64,000 nt of DNA from Lepiota brunneoincarnata (Eukaryota; Basidiomycota; Agaricomycetes; Agaricales; Agaricaceae), in contig JAEBUN010000007.1 of the NCBI GenBank assembly GCA_023014365.1, positions 868,001 through 932,000 of the forward strand, read 5' to 3'. Numbering within the stretch: position 1 is the first letter of the stretch; each line of letters starts with the position of its first letter. Below are positions 1 through 18,195 of this stretch, in pieces. A model generated the notes under the pieces. That model was not told the DNA's origin and did no database searches. It saw nothing but the letters and a program-made list of their open reading frames with translations. Made by a program: the position numbers and the translations under genes.

Positions 1-289
1 ACTTGTTCCTTGCTAATAATGTCTTAGACGTTAACATGGGCTCCAGGACGCGGCGTGGTATGTCCTGGAGCCAGAAATGCGTACATACTTGTGCAATTGA
101 TTTTAAGACAGACGATGATACCCTAGCGATGATAAATGATATTTTTCGTTGAACCTGGCTTGCTGCTGGACGAGCGATTGATCGATCGATGGACCTCGTC
201 TTCTCCGATCATTTGCTCTTGGGCATGTGGTGATTAATGGCACACAGAACCAAACAATGAAGTTTGGAGATTAGATATTGGGGTTTTTT

Positions 290-345
290 TTTCTCCTCCT
301 TCTCCTCTTCCTCCCCACTCGCATTCGATTCTCTCAAATCCGAGT
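290..345 (+). promoter_or_regulatory. pyrimidine-rich tract upstream of URA2
   Basis: A run of T followed by CT-rich sequence lies about 45-100 bases before the URA2 start codon. Such tracts are common around transcription starts in filamentous fungi. The rest of bases 1-388 shows no gene and no clear TATA box. Confidence 0.3.
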
Positions 346-388
346 GGTGAGGGAGACGAGATCTACACCCTCTTATTTATCATACGTT

Positions 389-7585
<7,197 letters not shown>

Positions 7586-7936
7586 AACGAAGAGTCCTTA
7601 TCACTAGTTAGAATTGGGTTGCTTGTATTCTAAAACTTGTCCCAGAAGAATTCCCCATTCGGGGACAATGAACAAGTAGTATTCCCGTTGTGCTAACGAG
7701 CTGGTCGTTTCTGGATTGTATGTACTGAGGGTCAAAGTGTTCCCAGCGATGCTTAGCAGTGACAACGTCTCATATTCCAGGCGGTAACAGCGTTTCCAAG
7801 CAAAGTTACGAACAGAAAATGGTGGTCTCAAAAACTTGGACTACAAAACTATCAAACAAAGAACAGTTGCTAATATTTACCTACCTGAGTTCGCGGAAGT
7901 TTACCTGTTCTGAATATACTGTCAACTTCCCTGCTG

Positions 7937-8872
7937 TCAATTTCGACATCTTTGCTGATGCCTATTCCGGACGTGGGGTGTGCCAAATCTCTTCTTGCAG
8001 ATGTCACAAGAATAATCCCGGATTCCCTTGTGAGCAGAGATATGGTCTATATCACAAGAAGTGTATGAGGCCACGTTTTGCACGATTCGAGGCACAAGAA
8101 CACCTACACTGAAGGTTCTGCTTCGTACTGAGCTCTGCGCAACATATGTCGCATGTATATACTCTTCCATCATGATTCTTTCTCTTCCTCATAGCGGCCT
8201 TCATCACAGCCTCCGAAGCGGACTGTGGTCGCGGGAAGACTTGGTTGGCATCCTCATCCGGGGGGTGGGGCCATGAGGAGAGTGGTGGGCCGTCGCTCCG
8301 ATTAAAACCGCCCATCATGCGTGTTCCTGGGGCTGCAGGGGATGACCATAGGCCCAGGAGAAATCAACATTCTGCGAGGGTCCTGCTGTGGTCAGGCCGG
8401 TGGGGTACGCGTCAGGAATCTGGGCCGATAAATCTATCGAGGACGTAGTCGGTCGTGTAACCCAGTCGCTCGGCCAAGTAGATTGGGCGTCAAATGCAGC
8501 ATTGGCTGGTAATTCAAGAAAAGGAACGTCGGAGTTTCCGAGTGTGGCCGAAGAATACGATCCAGCGTCGCTCGACGACCGCTTTCGAGACGGATGACCG
8601 ATGATGTGAGTGTTTCCTGGGTGGACACGGACTAGAGGAGCGCTTTCGCGGGGAAGGTATAGGATAAGGGGCTGGTCGGACATGTGGCCATGAGGACTTA
8701 CTTCAGTGTTAATGGGTGTACTATTTATAGCGCTCTGTTCGGAAATACCCGACTGTGGTCCATCGTACATTGGGCATGGACGCAAATTTGTCTCGATCGG
8801 ATAGAGGGCATCGTGTCCGTGCCGGGGATTTATGCCTCCAACAGGATCTAGAGAGCAGATACATGAGGACAT
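7937..8872 (-). CDS. C2H2 zinc-finger protein
   Basis: Likely DNA-binding protein, lying tail to tail with URA2. A serine/proline-rich N-terminal stretch (GHPSRKRSSSDAGSYSS) is followed by RKRKNHDGRVYTCDICCAEL, a C-x2-C finger completed across a short intron (donor GTAGGT, acceptor TATAG near 8040-8115) by YHISAHKG. A last finger-like unit, YSCDICKKRF to RHQQRC, ends as C2HC. The stop is at 7937-7939. Near 8315 the frame between the N-terminal part (ending QPQEHA) and MMGGFNRSDG is unresolved, so the two parts could also be separate. The start at 8872 is uncertain. No specific target can be inferred. Confidence 0.6.
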
Positions 8873-9914
8873 GTAAATTAATAATTATGTATGTCGAGGT
8901 TAGTCCAGGCAAAGTACGCACCACCTATGTTCTCGCTTCCCACGTGGTCCCCATACATGAGGGTTGGGATGTGAGGATCAGGATGCCATGGTAGTGCTGA
9001 GGCTCAGGACTCGGTATATGGATCAATCTACAAGTCTGAGTGTTGAGTGGCGAACGTTGATTCACCACCTAGTTGGAGCGGGGGGGAGGGGACCCTAAGA
9101 GTGTGAGCAGTGGAGATGCCTGGCACTGCCCATACTTATGTGTATATACCAATGTCGAAGTTCTGATACCGTATCACTTCTTAATGTCGCTCCAATACGT
9201 ACGATCATGATGGAGATGGTGGCAAACTTGGACCGTTGGTCATGCCAGAGGTGCCGTAGAAAACCTGATATCACGCTTTGCAGGGTGGCTATCACCAAGT
9301 TGAATTGCACGCCCCCATCATGCAACAGCACTAGAGATATGATAGAACGAATCATTGCTATATTGGTGGCGCCAACTGCCTTTCCCTGGATGATAGTCCA
9401 TCAGTTGATGTGGGTTTTATATATCGGACGCAGAGTAACATGGACCACTCACCTACTAGCATCTCCCAGTAGCCCCTATCAGAGGTGATGGTCAGATGAC
9501 GATTCTAATGTTGCAGCGACAGATATCTGACCATTTTCCCCGGTTACAGACGGGGCGAGACGAGATGTTGATGTAGATCCTTACGAGCTGCAACAGGTGC
9601 CGCGATCCTGACTTTCCGGCGAGGAAGTGCGGGATGGAAGCAGTGAAGTGTGTAAGAGTGTAGGAAGGGCCCTGGCGTGTTCTGAAGGAGGTTGTCATTC
9701 GGACACGACGGCGATACAGATGGTGTTTGTGCCAGGCCTCATGTCAATGCTGTATTCCAGGCCATGCCACTTCGTGCTGATGTCTTTGGTAGGGGCGGTG
9801 GTGTTAGTACTAGACCCGCTGAAATAGGGTATTGTGCATCAGGTCTGACACTTGCTAGAACTCGCTGGGAGTGGCCAGGAGAGCGAGAAAGAGAGAAGGG
9901 GAGGTTGGGTCGTC
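8873..9914. other. no recognisable gene
   Basis: About 1 kb between the zinc-finger gene and its decayed copy. Only short chance reading frames are visible on either strand. It probably contains the zinc-finger promoter. Confidence 0.4.
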
Positions 9915-10240
9915 CGATTTCTACGACTATTGTGCATCTCAGCCAGTGAAATAAAGTGTCATCGGGCCTGCTGTGCCACTACCCCTTGCTCCCTCCTGTA
10001 ACTCAACCTCAGTTGCGGAGCTATCACGTCCCTCGGACTAGCCATATCTTAATCAACCCCATTCCTCACCCATCCTTCCATTATCGCCATATTTTGTCAG
10101 TCAAACGGTTCACCCACCGTGATCTGCATGGTTTATTCTTCTTGGCCCGTGAGATGCACCTGAAAGTTGAACGTAACTGTGTGCTAGACATCCTCCGGGG
10201 GAAATTCTTTGTACCGCCTTCTATGAGCCCTCGACTCATA
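9915..10240 (+). pseudogene. URA2 fragment (start of ATCase domain), duplicated
   Basis: This stretch matches URA2 at about 6327-6655: the linker before ATCase and its first helices. The protein-level match includes HILSVKRFTHRDLHGLFFLA against HILSVKQFTHRDLHDLFSLA, and the DNA reads alike through the codons around AGCCCTCGACTC. It has no start, lacks the rest of ATCase, has lost a base at the glycine-lysine-valine site (GGGAAATTC against GGGAAA(A)GTTC) and carries many substitutions. At about 10237-10245 the match stops abruptly and zinc-finger sequence begins on the other strand. Confidence 0.85.
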
Positions 10241-10790
10241 TCAATATGCGACATATTTGCTAATGCCGATTCTGGACGTCGGGTGTCCCAAATTTCTTGC
10301 CCTAGGTACCACGGGGGTGATGCCGGATTCTCTTATTAGCAGAAATATAGTCTTTATTACGGGAACCGCATGAGACCGTGTTTGCACTAGTAGAAGAAAA
10401 TAGGTCACTTACGCTACAGGTTCTGTTTTGTGGTGAGCTCTGCTCCACATATAGAGCAGGCGAACACTTTTCCATCATAATTCTTTCGTTCCTTCATGGT
10501 AGTTTTGGAAATAGCCACCGATCGAACAATAGATGGATTACATTTGGCGGGGTGTAACCCGGCCGCTGGCTAGTGTCAGTGAGCATCTCCTGAGCGGAGC
10601 ACATCACAGGAACGCCTTCGTACACAGGATATGGGGCTTGTTGGATGTGTGGCCATACAATTTTACGGCCACGACTTCCTTCAGAACAGGAGCTGTTAAT
10701 GGCTCGGTTTAGAGATACCTGGGCCCGAGGGTGGTTGATCGTGCGGGGGGCCGGAACATGAATTGAATAGAGGATATTGTGCACATCTCG
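10241..10790 (-). pseudogene. decayed copy of the C2H2 zinc-finger gene
   Basis: Sequence from 10241 to about 10500 aligns with 7935-8180, the last finger exon, intron and first finger of the intact gene. About 10615-10720 aligns with 8650-8745 further upstream in that gene. Finger residues are damaged: the terminal RHQQRC segment becomes a frame that stops shortly afterwards. With the URA2 fragment before it, this forms one duplicated block, with about 1.3 kb (the URA2 3' end) missing between the two parts. Confidence 0.7.
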
Positions 10791-11270
10791 GGAAGTTCGG
10801 CTGGCATCAACAGGCTCTCGACAGTGGACACTTGGGAATATGTATACCCAGTCAGTGGTAAGCTTATTACCGGCCAGTGATTTCGTCAAGGACTCATATT
10901 TCCGGTCGACTTGGTTTATGGCTTGTTCTATTCATCTGCAAAGCTCAGGGATGCTTGGCAGTAGTCCAGCCCTTCCAACTTAAGCGAGGCCTTCAAGGGT
11001 TTCCACTCATACCAAGCATAAGCTCCTCGGTCAGTCAAGATCAATTAGCCCCCTACGTCCTCTATGCTTTACAACACGCGATCCTCACCATCTGGAGAGC
11101 AGTGCGAGGATGGACAAGAAGGGGAGAAGGGATCTGGAGGAAGCCGTAGGGGCGTTATGCGCCAACAAACTGGAGTCCATAAACGGCCAAGTGGCTGTGT
11201 ACTGATGGAGCCACGTCTTCGAGTTCCAATAAACGCGCATATTGCGTGTTCGACAGCAACCACAACCATC

Positions 11271-12934
11271 ATGGACATACTCCATAACCAGCTCCAGACA
11301 ATCCAACACCATTTATCGTTTGTCGCCACGGATCCCATCGATTGGAAACTCTATGTGCAGTTGTTTTCATGGACCGTGACAATTTTCGAGTCCTATCTCC
11401 TGTATGTGAAAAACAAAAAGAACTAGGAAGACGCGAGGTTAATTTGGAGGCTTGTACAGGTTGCGTCAATACCCGCTCTATAGCAAGACTGTGCCGCCCA
11501 AAGCACTGGAAAGTCACTTTCAGCCGGGAGTATTTGAAAAATCGCAAGCGTACGGGAAGGACAAGGCCAAGTTTGCCTTTGTGTCGGGATTATACAAGCA
11601 GACGCTGGATTCGCTGATGTTGCACTTTGGATTTTACGCGTGGGCGTGGGGGGCCGCAGGTTCTTTGTTGAGCAAAATTGCTTATGGTCCTGAATACGAG
11701 GTGTGTTTTGGTGACAAATTTTTTTTTTTTTTGGGGGGCTTCTTTAACGCGCGACGTTTAGATCTCGCAGTCGATTGCATTTGTTTTCATCTTGTTCTTC
11801 CTCTCGAGTATTCCTACGCTGCCGTTGCAGGTGTATGGGACGTTTGTTTTGGAAGAGAAGCATGGGTTTAACAAGACTACGCCGGGACTGTTTGTTGCGG
11901 ATTTGTTCAAGGGTTGGGGGATTGCTTTTGTCCTCGGTGCACCGTTCCTTGCAGCGTTTTTGTATATCTTCAAATGGGCAGGGGATCGGTTTGTGCCGTG
12001 GCTCATGGCTTTCATGTAAGTGTGGCTGTCCTGTCAGTTGGATTAAGGGCTGATGTTGTGTGGGGTAGGATTGCCTTCCAGCTGATCATGGTCGTGCTTT
12101 ACCCGATGGTCATTCAGCCACTGTTCAACAAACTGTCTCCACTCGCTGAGGGTGATTTACGGGATCGCATTGAGGCGCTTGCCTCCAAACTCAAGTTCCC
12201 GCTTAAGCATTTGTATGAGATTGATGGATCAAAGAGGAGTTCTCACAGCAATGCATACTTTTTTGGTCTTCCCTGGGTCGGTAACTCTCTCCCTGGAGTT
12301 CCATTACAACTTACGTGTTTTGCACAGAGTAAGCACATTGTGGTCTTTGATACCCTGATCCAACAATCCAAGCCCGAAGAAGTTGAAGCGGTGCTCGCAC
12401 ACGAGCTCGGACACTGGTACTACCTTCACCCAACAAAGCTGATGGCCATCTCCCAGCTGCACATGTTTACCATCCTTGCGCTCTTCCCTGCATTCCTGCA
12501 GGCGCCCCCCGTTCTCCGTGCCTTTGACTTTTCGAAGGGGGTTGCTGCGCATCCGCCGACCATTGTTGCGTTTTTATTGTTCCAGATGATTTTGACACCA
12601 TTGGAGGCTGTTGTGAGCATTGGTATGAATGCGGTGAGTAGGAAGTTTGAGTGGGAGGCAGACAAGTTTGCAGTGGAGCTTGAAGAAAAGTTGGGAGAGA
12701 AGGAGATGGAGGACATGGGAGACCGACTTGGTAAGGCGTTGATTACGCTGCATGTGAAGAATTTGTCGACGGTTTGGGTTGATTGGTTGTAAGTGAAGTT
12801 TTGGTTGTCAAGGACTGTTTGGTGATTTTCATTTGGACAGGTATTCTGCGTACCACCACTCGCACCCGACGTTGACAGAGAGACTGAGGGCACTGGAGGC
12901 GTTCCGGGATGCCAAGGGGAAGAAAAAGACGTAG
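11271..12934 (+). CDS. STE24: CAAX prenyl protease 1 (Ste24, M48 metalloprotease)
   Basis: Zinc metalloprotease of the ER and inner nuclear membrane that trims prenylated CAAX proteins, including a-factor-type pheromone precursors, and clears clogged translocons. Five exons (introns 11402-11459, 11701-11761, 12016-12068, 12789-12840) encode 479 residues, the usual family length. Visible features: the N-terminal family motif (YSKTVPP), several hydrophobic membrane segments, EEKHGFNKTT, the zinc motif HELGHW with two His and the catalytic Glu, and the third ligand in FEWEADKFA. The C-terminus ends KKKT, a KKxx ER-retrieval form. No frame damage. Mushrooms use farnesylated lipopeptide pheromones, so the enzyme is expected here. 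The SPC1 gene starts 77 bp downstream. Confidence 0.97.
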
Positions 12935-13011
12935 TAGTCGTAGATAGAATAGAACCGGCAAAGTCCGGTTGAGTGATATTGGACACGTTGAGCTGTCTCT
13001 CTATACTCTCA

Positions 13012-13406
13012 ATGAACGACTACTTGCAAGGCAAGATTGTATGTGAAAAACATCGTTCTATACTCCCTTCCTCATCTCCTTTCAGGACTTTGTGGGCCAG
13101 CAGCGGATTGAGGAGCTCGTGCGGTTCACCTTGATAGCGACGACGGTAGGGTCCATCCCAGTTGCGCTGTATATGGGCACGCTGACCGGGGGTTTACAGT
13201 TGCTCTCGTTTGTCGCAGGCTTTACGCTGCAGTCGCTGGAGGTGACGTTTGGCATATTCGGGCTGCTCACTGCCGTGCTGGTGCTGGTACGTAGTCCCAT
13301 GGTGTTCCTTTCTCTTCCGACTCAGCGCCTGCAGGTCGTGGTTCCTCCCTGGCCAATGTTCAACCAGCACCCACCGCGCTGGCTGGCTGTGAAAAAGAAG
13401 GCATAG
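13012..13406 (+). CDS. SPC1: signal peptidase complex subunit 1
   Basis: Small ER membrane subunit of the signal peptidase complex. Three exons (introns 13039-13085 and 13287-13334, the latter 48 nt and also a multiple of three) encode 99 residues. The family pattern is clear: a short hydrophilic N-terminus containing DFVGQQ, two membrane spans (around FTLIATTVGSIPVALYMGTL and the stretch ending LTAVLVLV), then PPWPMFNQHPPRWLAV, close to the PPWP-HP-WL signature of SPCS1. It ends KKKA, a KKxx motif. The start is fixed by an exon of only nine codons. No frame damage. Confidence 0.93.
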
Positions 13407-13657
13407 CGTAGCGTATTCGTATACAGTAGTCCGCAATATGATATTGTGATCTGACAACACCACCAAAAAAAAAGTCGCACAGACGGGCGCCTCTCTTCCT
13501 TCTTCCTTTTCCCTCTCTGCGACAGAGGTCCAACAAAGCCCAACGGGCAACACCAGTGACGACGCCAGACTCTGGTCCTGGCGGCGTGTCTCTCCCATCG
13601 CACGGACCGGGTTGATTTCTTATCACGGTTGCTGTCACTCTGTGCCCGTCCCCATCC

Positions 13658-16600
13658 ATGGCTTTGTACCACTCCTCCGTCGTCCCCCACCTCAACCGGG
13701 TCCCAGAGCACCAGGAGCTGGGCGCCAACCCGGCCATGGCCCATGGCCACGAGTTTGATTCAGCCTCGCTTTCATACAACACCCACCAGCAAACCAATAA
13801 CAACATCACCACCTCTTCCACCACCACCCCCACTTCGTCCAACAACAACCACAACCACAACAATAACAATAACAACATCACCTACCATAACCACAACCAC
13901 AACCACCAGTCCACTCACCCCCCGCCCACCAGGGCTCCTCCGGCCTCCTATAGACCCAGGCCTGTCTCTATGCCCCCGCAGGCCTACAACATCCTTCCTC
14001 AGTCCAATCATCTTCCCTCTTCACAGCCCTCCACCGCCACCCCCACTACAGCCATCCCCGAACACCGCATGACGCCCTCCGTCCTCACCACCGCCCCTAT
14101 CGATGATGCCTCCTCCAAGGATGGCAGCTCCACCATCGGTCCGCAGTCCAAGCGCCCTCGCGATACTCACTCTTCCGGACGATCACGCACCAACCGACTT
14201 TTAGGCGACTATACCCTAAGCAAGACCCTCGGTGCAGGAAGCATGGGAAAGGTCAAGCTCGCGACCCATAACGTCACTGGTGAAAAGGTATGTCTCGTCT
14301 TTTGCCATCCTTGTTTTGGGCGTAATGAGCGTGCGGTGCTAGCGACCGCCTTTTTTGTTTTTTTGTTTTGGTTGGTAGCTTGCTGTCAAGATCCTCCCGC
14401 GTGTGTATCCCCAACCGCCACCTGCGAATGGCGCCATGACAGAGTCCGCCGCGAAACAGGCGTCCAAGGACGCCTCGAAAGAGATTCGGACACTCAGAGA
14501 AGCTGCCCTCTCGATGCTTCTCTATCATCCCTACATCTGTGGCATGCGCGAGATGATTATCCATCAGCATCACTACTACATGATCTTCGAGTACGTCAAT
14601 GGCGGCCAGATGCTCGATTACATTATTAGCCATGGGCGGTTACGCGAACGCGTTGCGAGAAAGTTTGCGAGGCAGATTGGGAGTGCGATTGATTATTGCC
14701 ATCAGAACAGTGTCGTTCATCGCGGTCAGCTGTGTTTTGCTCTTGTCATTGTTAATCTCACTCTTTTCTTTTTCTCCCAGACCTCAAAATTGAAAATATC
14801 CTCATTTCTCAGACTGGAAACATCAAAATTATCGACTTTGGCCTTTCAAATCTCTACGACCCCGCAGGCCATCTATCCACCTTTTGTGGTTCTCTCTACT
14901 TTGCCGCCCCTGAGCTGCTGAATGCGCGGGTCTACACGGGTCCAGAGGTTGATGTCTGGAGTTTTGGCGTGGTACTCTACGTTCTCGTATGTGGAAAGGT
15001 GCCTTTCGACGACCAGAGCATGCCTGCTCTCCATGCTAAAATCAAGCGCGGGCTTGTGGAGTATCCTGTTTGGTTGAGTGCGGGTGAGTCTGCTTCCCTC
15101 ATGCTAACACATTTTCGGTAATCTGACCTTCGGACTCTATTGGGTATTCAAGAATGTAAGCACCTTCTGTCACGTATGCTAGTTACTAGCCCCGCTGCCC
15201 GAGCGACCCTCCATGAGGTGCTAAACCATCCGTGGATGCTTCGGGGACACTCTGGACCCCCAGACGCACATCTAGTTCATCGCGAGCCTCTACGCGCAGA
15301 CGAACTCGATCGGCAGGTCATCCGTGGAATGAAGGGTTTCGAGTTTGGCACGGAGGAGGAAATCGAGCGCAGGCTTGTCAGAATCCTTGAATCGGATGCT
15401 TATATCCGCTCGGTGCAACATTGGGAACGAAAGCGGAACATCGGGACACTCAATGGATCGTCAGGGATCACTCGATGGGGCGAGTCTTTCTCAAACTCGA
15501 GTCTTGCAATTTCATTTGATGGTAGCACGACCAAGTTAGACCCGCCAACACCGTCCAAGAAGAACAGAAGGTTTTCCGGGTTTGACTATTATCGCCGAAA
15601 GTTGTTCTCCCCTGCATCATCTCCGCCGAGCAGTCCGCAGAGCCATTCGCCGCCTGGGTCTCAGAATCACCTCTTGATGGGTCCTGGAGGTTTTGCTGGA
15701 GAAACACACAAGGAGCCGCTGGATCCCACGAGAGGGTTCCACCCACTGATATCAATGTACTACCTCGCTCGGGAGAAGATGGAGCGCGAGAGGGTGTATG
15801 GACCAGGGCACTTTGCGAGCTCGCAGCTCTCGGTTCTTGATAATGTGGCAAATAACCAGCATACGTCGGTGAGCGCGACCAGTGAGGACGCAGCCAGCAA
15901 ACTGGCTCAAGCGCAGCAGCAGTATACCGCGACCCAACAACAGCAGCCGCATCACACTGCTCCTGTGAGGAAAGATGGTGGTACGACAGGGAAGCCGGAC
16001 TATAGTATGCCACTGCCCCGGCTGCCCGCACCGGACCCGTCGCATTATAGCGCCGTTTCGTATGATACGGGCGTACCATCGCCGACAACGCCAACATTCC
16101 ATCCTCAACCGAGGGCGAGGGATCTTGGGTTACCGCCCACGGGTACCAATGTCGGTCCCGCAACTCCAGCAACTCCTGTGGGACCTGTTCCGCAGCCCCA
16201 GAGGAGACCTGTTGAAGCGGATCAGCAAGCGTTGGGTGCCGGGAGCGTGAAAGGGAGGTTACCACGAGCACCGCCTGCTGGTGCGCATAGAAGGAGTCAC
16301 AGCTTGAGCCAGCGGCCGACGGTGTTGGGACGGGGGTGGGGGAGTGTGTTTGGTCATGGACATGGATCCTACCAGCAGGGTGTGGATGAACAGGGCGGAA
16401 GGTTGCCCGAGCCACCGCGGACCGTTGGACCTGAGGTGACGACATTCCCTGTGCCAAGTGCGGTTAATGAGAGTGTGGAGGATCGGGAGAGGGAGGAGTT
16501 TGAGAAGCAACAACAGCAACAACAAGGACATCATGGTGGACTGGTGTCGGGCGGTGCAACGCTGGTGAGGAAGTTTGGGAGTTTGCTGGTCGGGAAAGGG

Positions 16601-18195
16601 GGAGGGGAAGAGGGGAAGAAGGGGTATGGGACAAAACGAGGATTGGGACCTTCGCCAAGACCTTCAAGTGATGCGCTTAAAGAGAAGGAGAGGGAGAAAG
16701 AGAAGGAGGGCGAGCCCGCGCCAGTTTCTGATCAGACCACCCCCAATCCCAACCCCCCCAGCGCTAACGTCAGCCCTGCACCTGTTATCACTGCCAGTGC
16801 TAGTGAGAACACCAGCGGTGCGCAAACCTTGAAAGGCCCGACGCCGTTGACTACGAGCGTGAGCCAGCCAATTGGGAGCGTGCATAGACGCGCTGCGACA
16901 ATTTTGGATCCGCAGGGGAGACAGATAAGACATGAGAGGAGGAGTAGCACTGGTGCTGCATTGCTGACGGGTGGGGGTGCGGGTGGAACTATCGGGAGAC
17001 ATAGGAGGCCTTCGACGGGGTATAGCACCACGAGTGGGCATGGGCGACCCTTTGTGGAGAGGTTGTTCTCTGGAAGTCAAGCGAGGGAGACGGATGTGGC
17101 AGAGGGGAGAGAGGATGAGCGTGTTGAGCGTGAATACGAAGCCGGTGTTGATCCCGAACACGAGCTCGAACAAGAAGATGAGGAGCACGAGAAGGGTAAG
17201 GAGGAGAAGGTGGACGAAAAGGAGTTTAAGCCGGTGTTCCTCAAGGGTCTGTTCAGTGTCGCGACGACATCGTCCAAGTCGCCGTTTGTGATCAAGGCAG
17301 ATCTCAGGCGTGTATTGGATCGGATGCAAGTGCAGTATCGGGAGACGAAGACAGGGTTTGAATGTGTACATGCACCCTCGATTGATATGTCTTCTGTGGA
17401 GCCTACGACAGTTCGGGCGGGGCAGGGACACTACCAGCAGGGAAGTTCGACTTTCGGTGCTGCTGAGGAGCAGGGGCATGGAAATAGTCCCCAGAGCCAT
17501 AAACATTCGATTGTGAAGAAGGCAAGCAAGTTGTCGTTTGGGATGAGGAGAGAGAAGGGAAAGGAGAGGGAGAGGGAGAAGGAGAGAGAGAAGGAGAAGG
17601 ATCAGCAGCAGCCAGCCGAAGGTGGTGTGCAAGGGCAGGTCCAGGTACCAGGGCGGCTGAGTGGTGCGACCAATTTGACGGCGACGCCCAGTAGTGGGAG
17701 TTCCTCGTTTTTCAACGTGTCGTCAAATCATACTGTTGTCGCACCTGAGCAACAGCAACAGCAGCAACAGCAGATGCAGGGCGGTGGTGTTTCTGCTAGT
17801 GATCATCAACAGCATAGTCCGCCGAGGTCGTATTCGCCTGTGTCGAACAAGGCCAAGGTTCTTCCACCTATCCCGAGGGACTTTGCAGTTGCCCCGACGG
17901 TTGGCGGATCATCGACGATTGTGCCGCCAAGGAGCCCCAGCCCCAGCCCGTTGCCGACTGGAGGGGCTGATCGGGATGCGTTCGATAATGTGGGGAAGAA
18001 TTCGCTGAGTGTGAGGTTTGAGATTAATATCGTCAAGGTAGGGTCTTTTCCTTTTGTTTTGTCGAAGATCATTGATGTTGTGGTCTGTAGGTCCCTTGGC
18101 TGCCTTTGCATGGTATCCAGTTTAGGCGGACGAGTGGAGACGGGTGGCAGTACCAGATGTTGGCCAGGCGGGTCCTGACGGAGCTGAAGCTATAG
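13658..18195 (+). CDS. KIN1: KIN1/KIN2-type polarity kinase (MARK/PAR-1 relative)
   Basis: Serine/threonine kinase linked in yeasts to cell polarity, exocytosis and ER-stress mRNA handling. Five exons (introns 14288-14378, 14725-14780, 15084-15152, 18038-18090) encode 1422 residues. The N-terminus is rich in Asn, His, Thr and Pro. The kinase domain has [12 protein letters not shown] (glycine loop), AVKI (ATP lysine), HRDLKIEN (catalytic loop), DFGLSN and APELL. A long disordered region with polyglutamine and RE/KE-rich stretches follows. The C-terminal KA1 membrane-binding domain contains [18 protein letters not shown] and ends [10 protein letters not shown] kinase-plus-KA1 layout with a long linker is typical of fungal Kin1. 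The frame is intact throughout despite the low-complexity DNA. Confidence 0.95.

Noticed and set aside
15468..16457. 329-codon minus-strand frame inside KIN1
   Set aside because: Antisense of a conserved kinase gene's low-complexity exon; likely a shadow.
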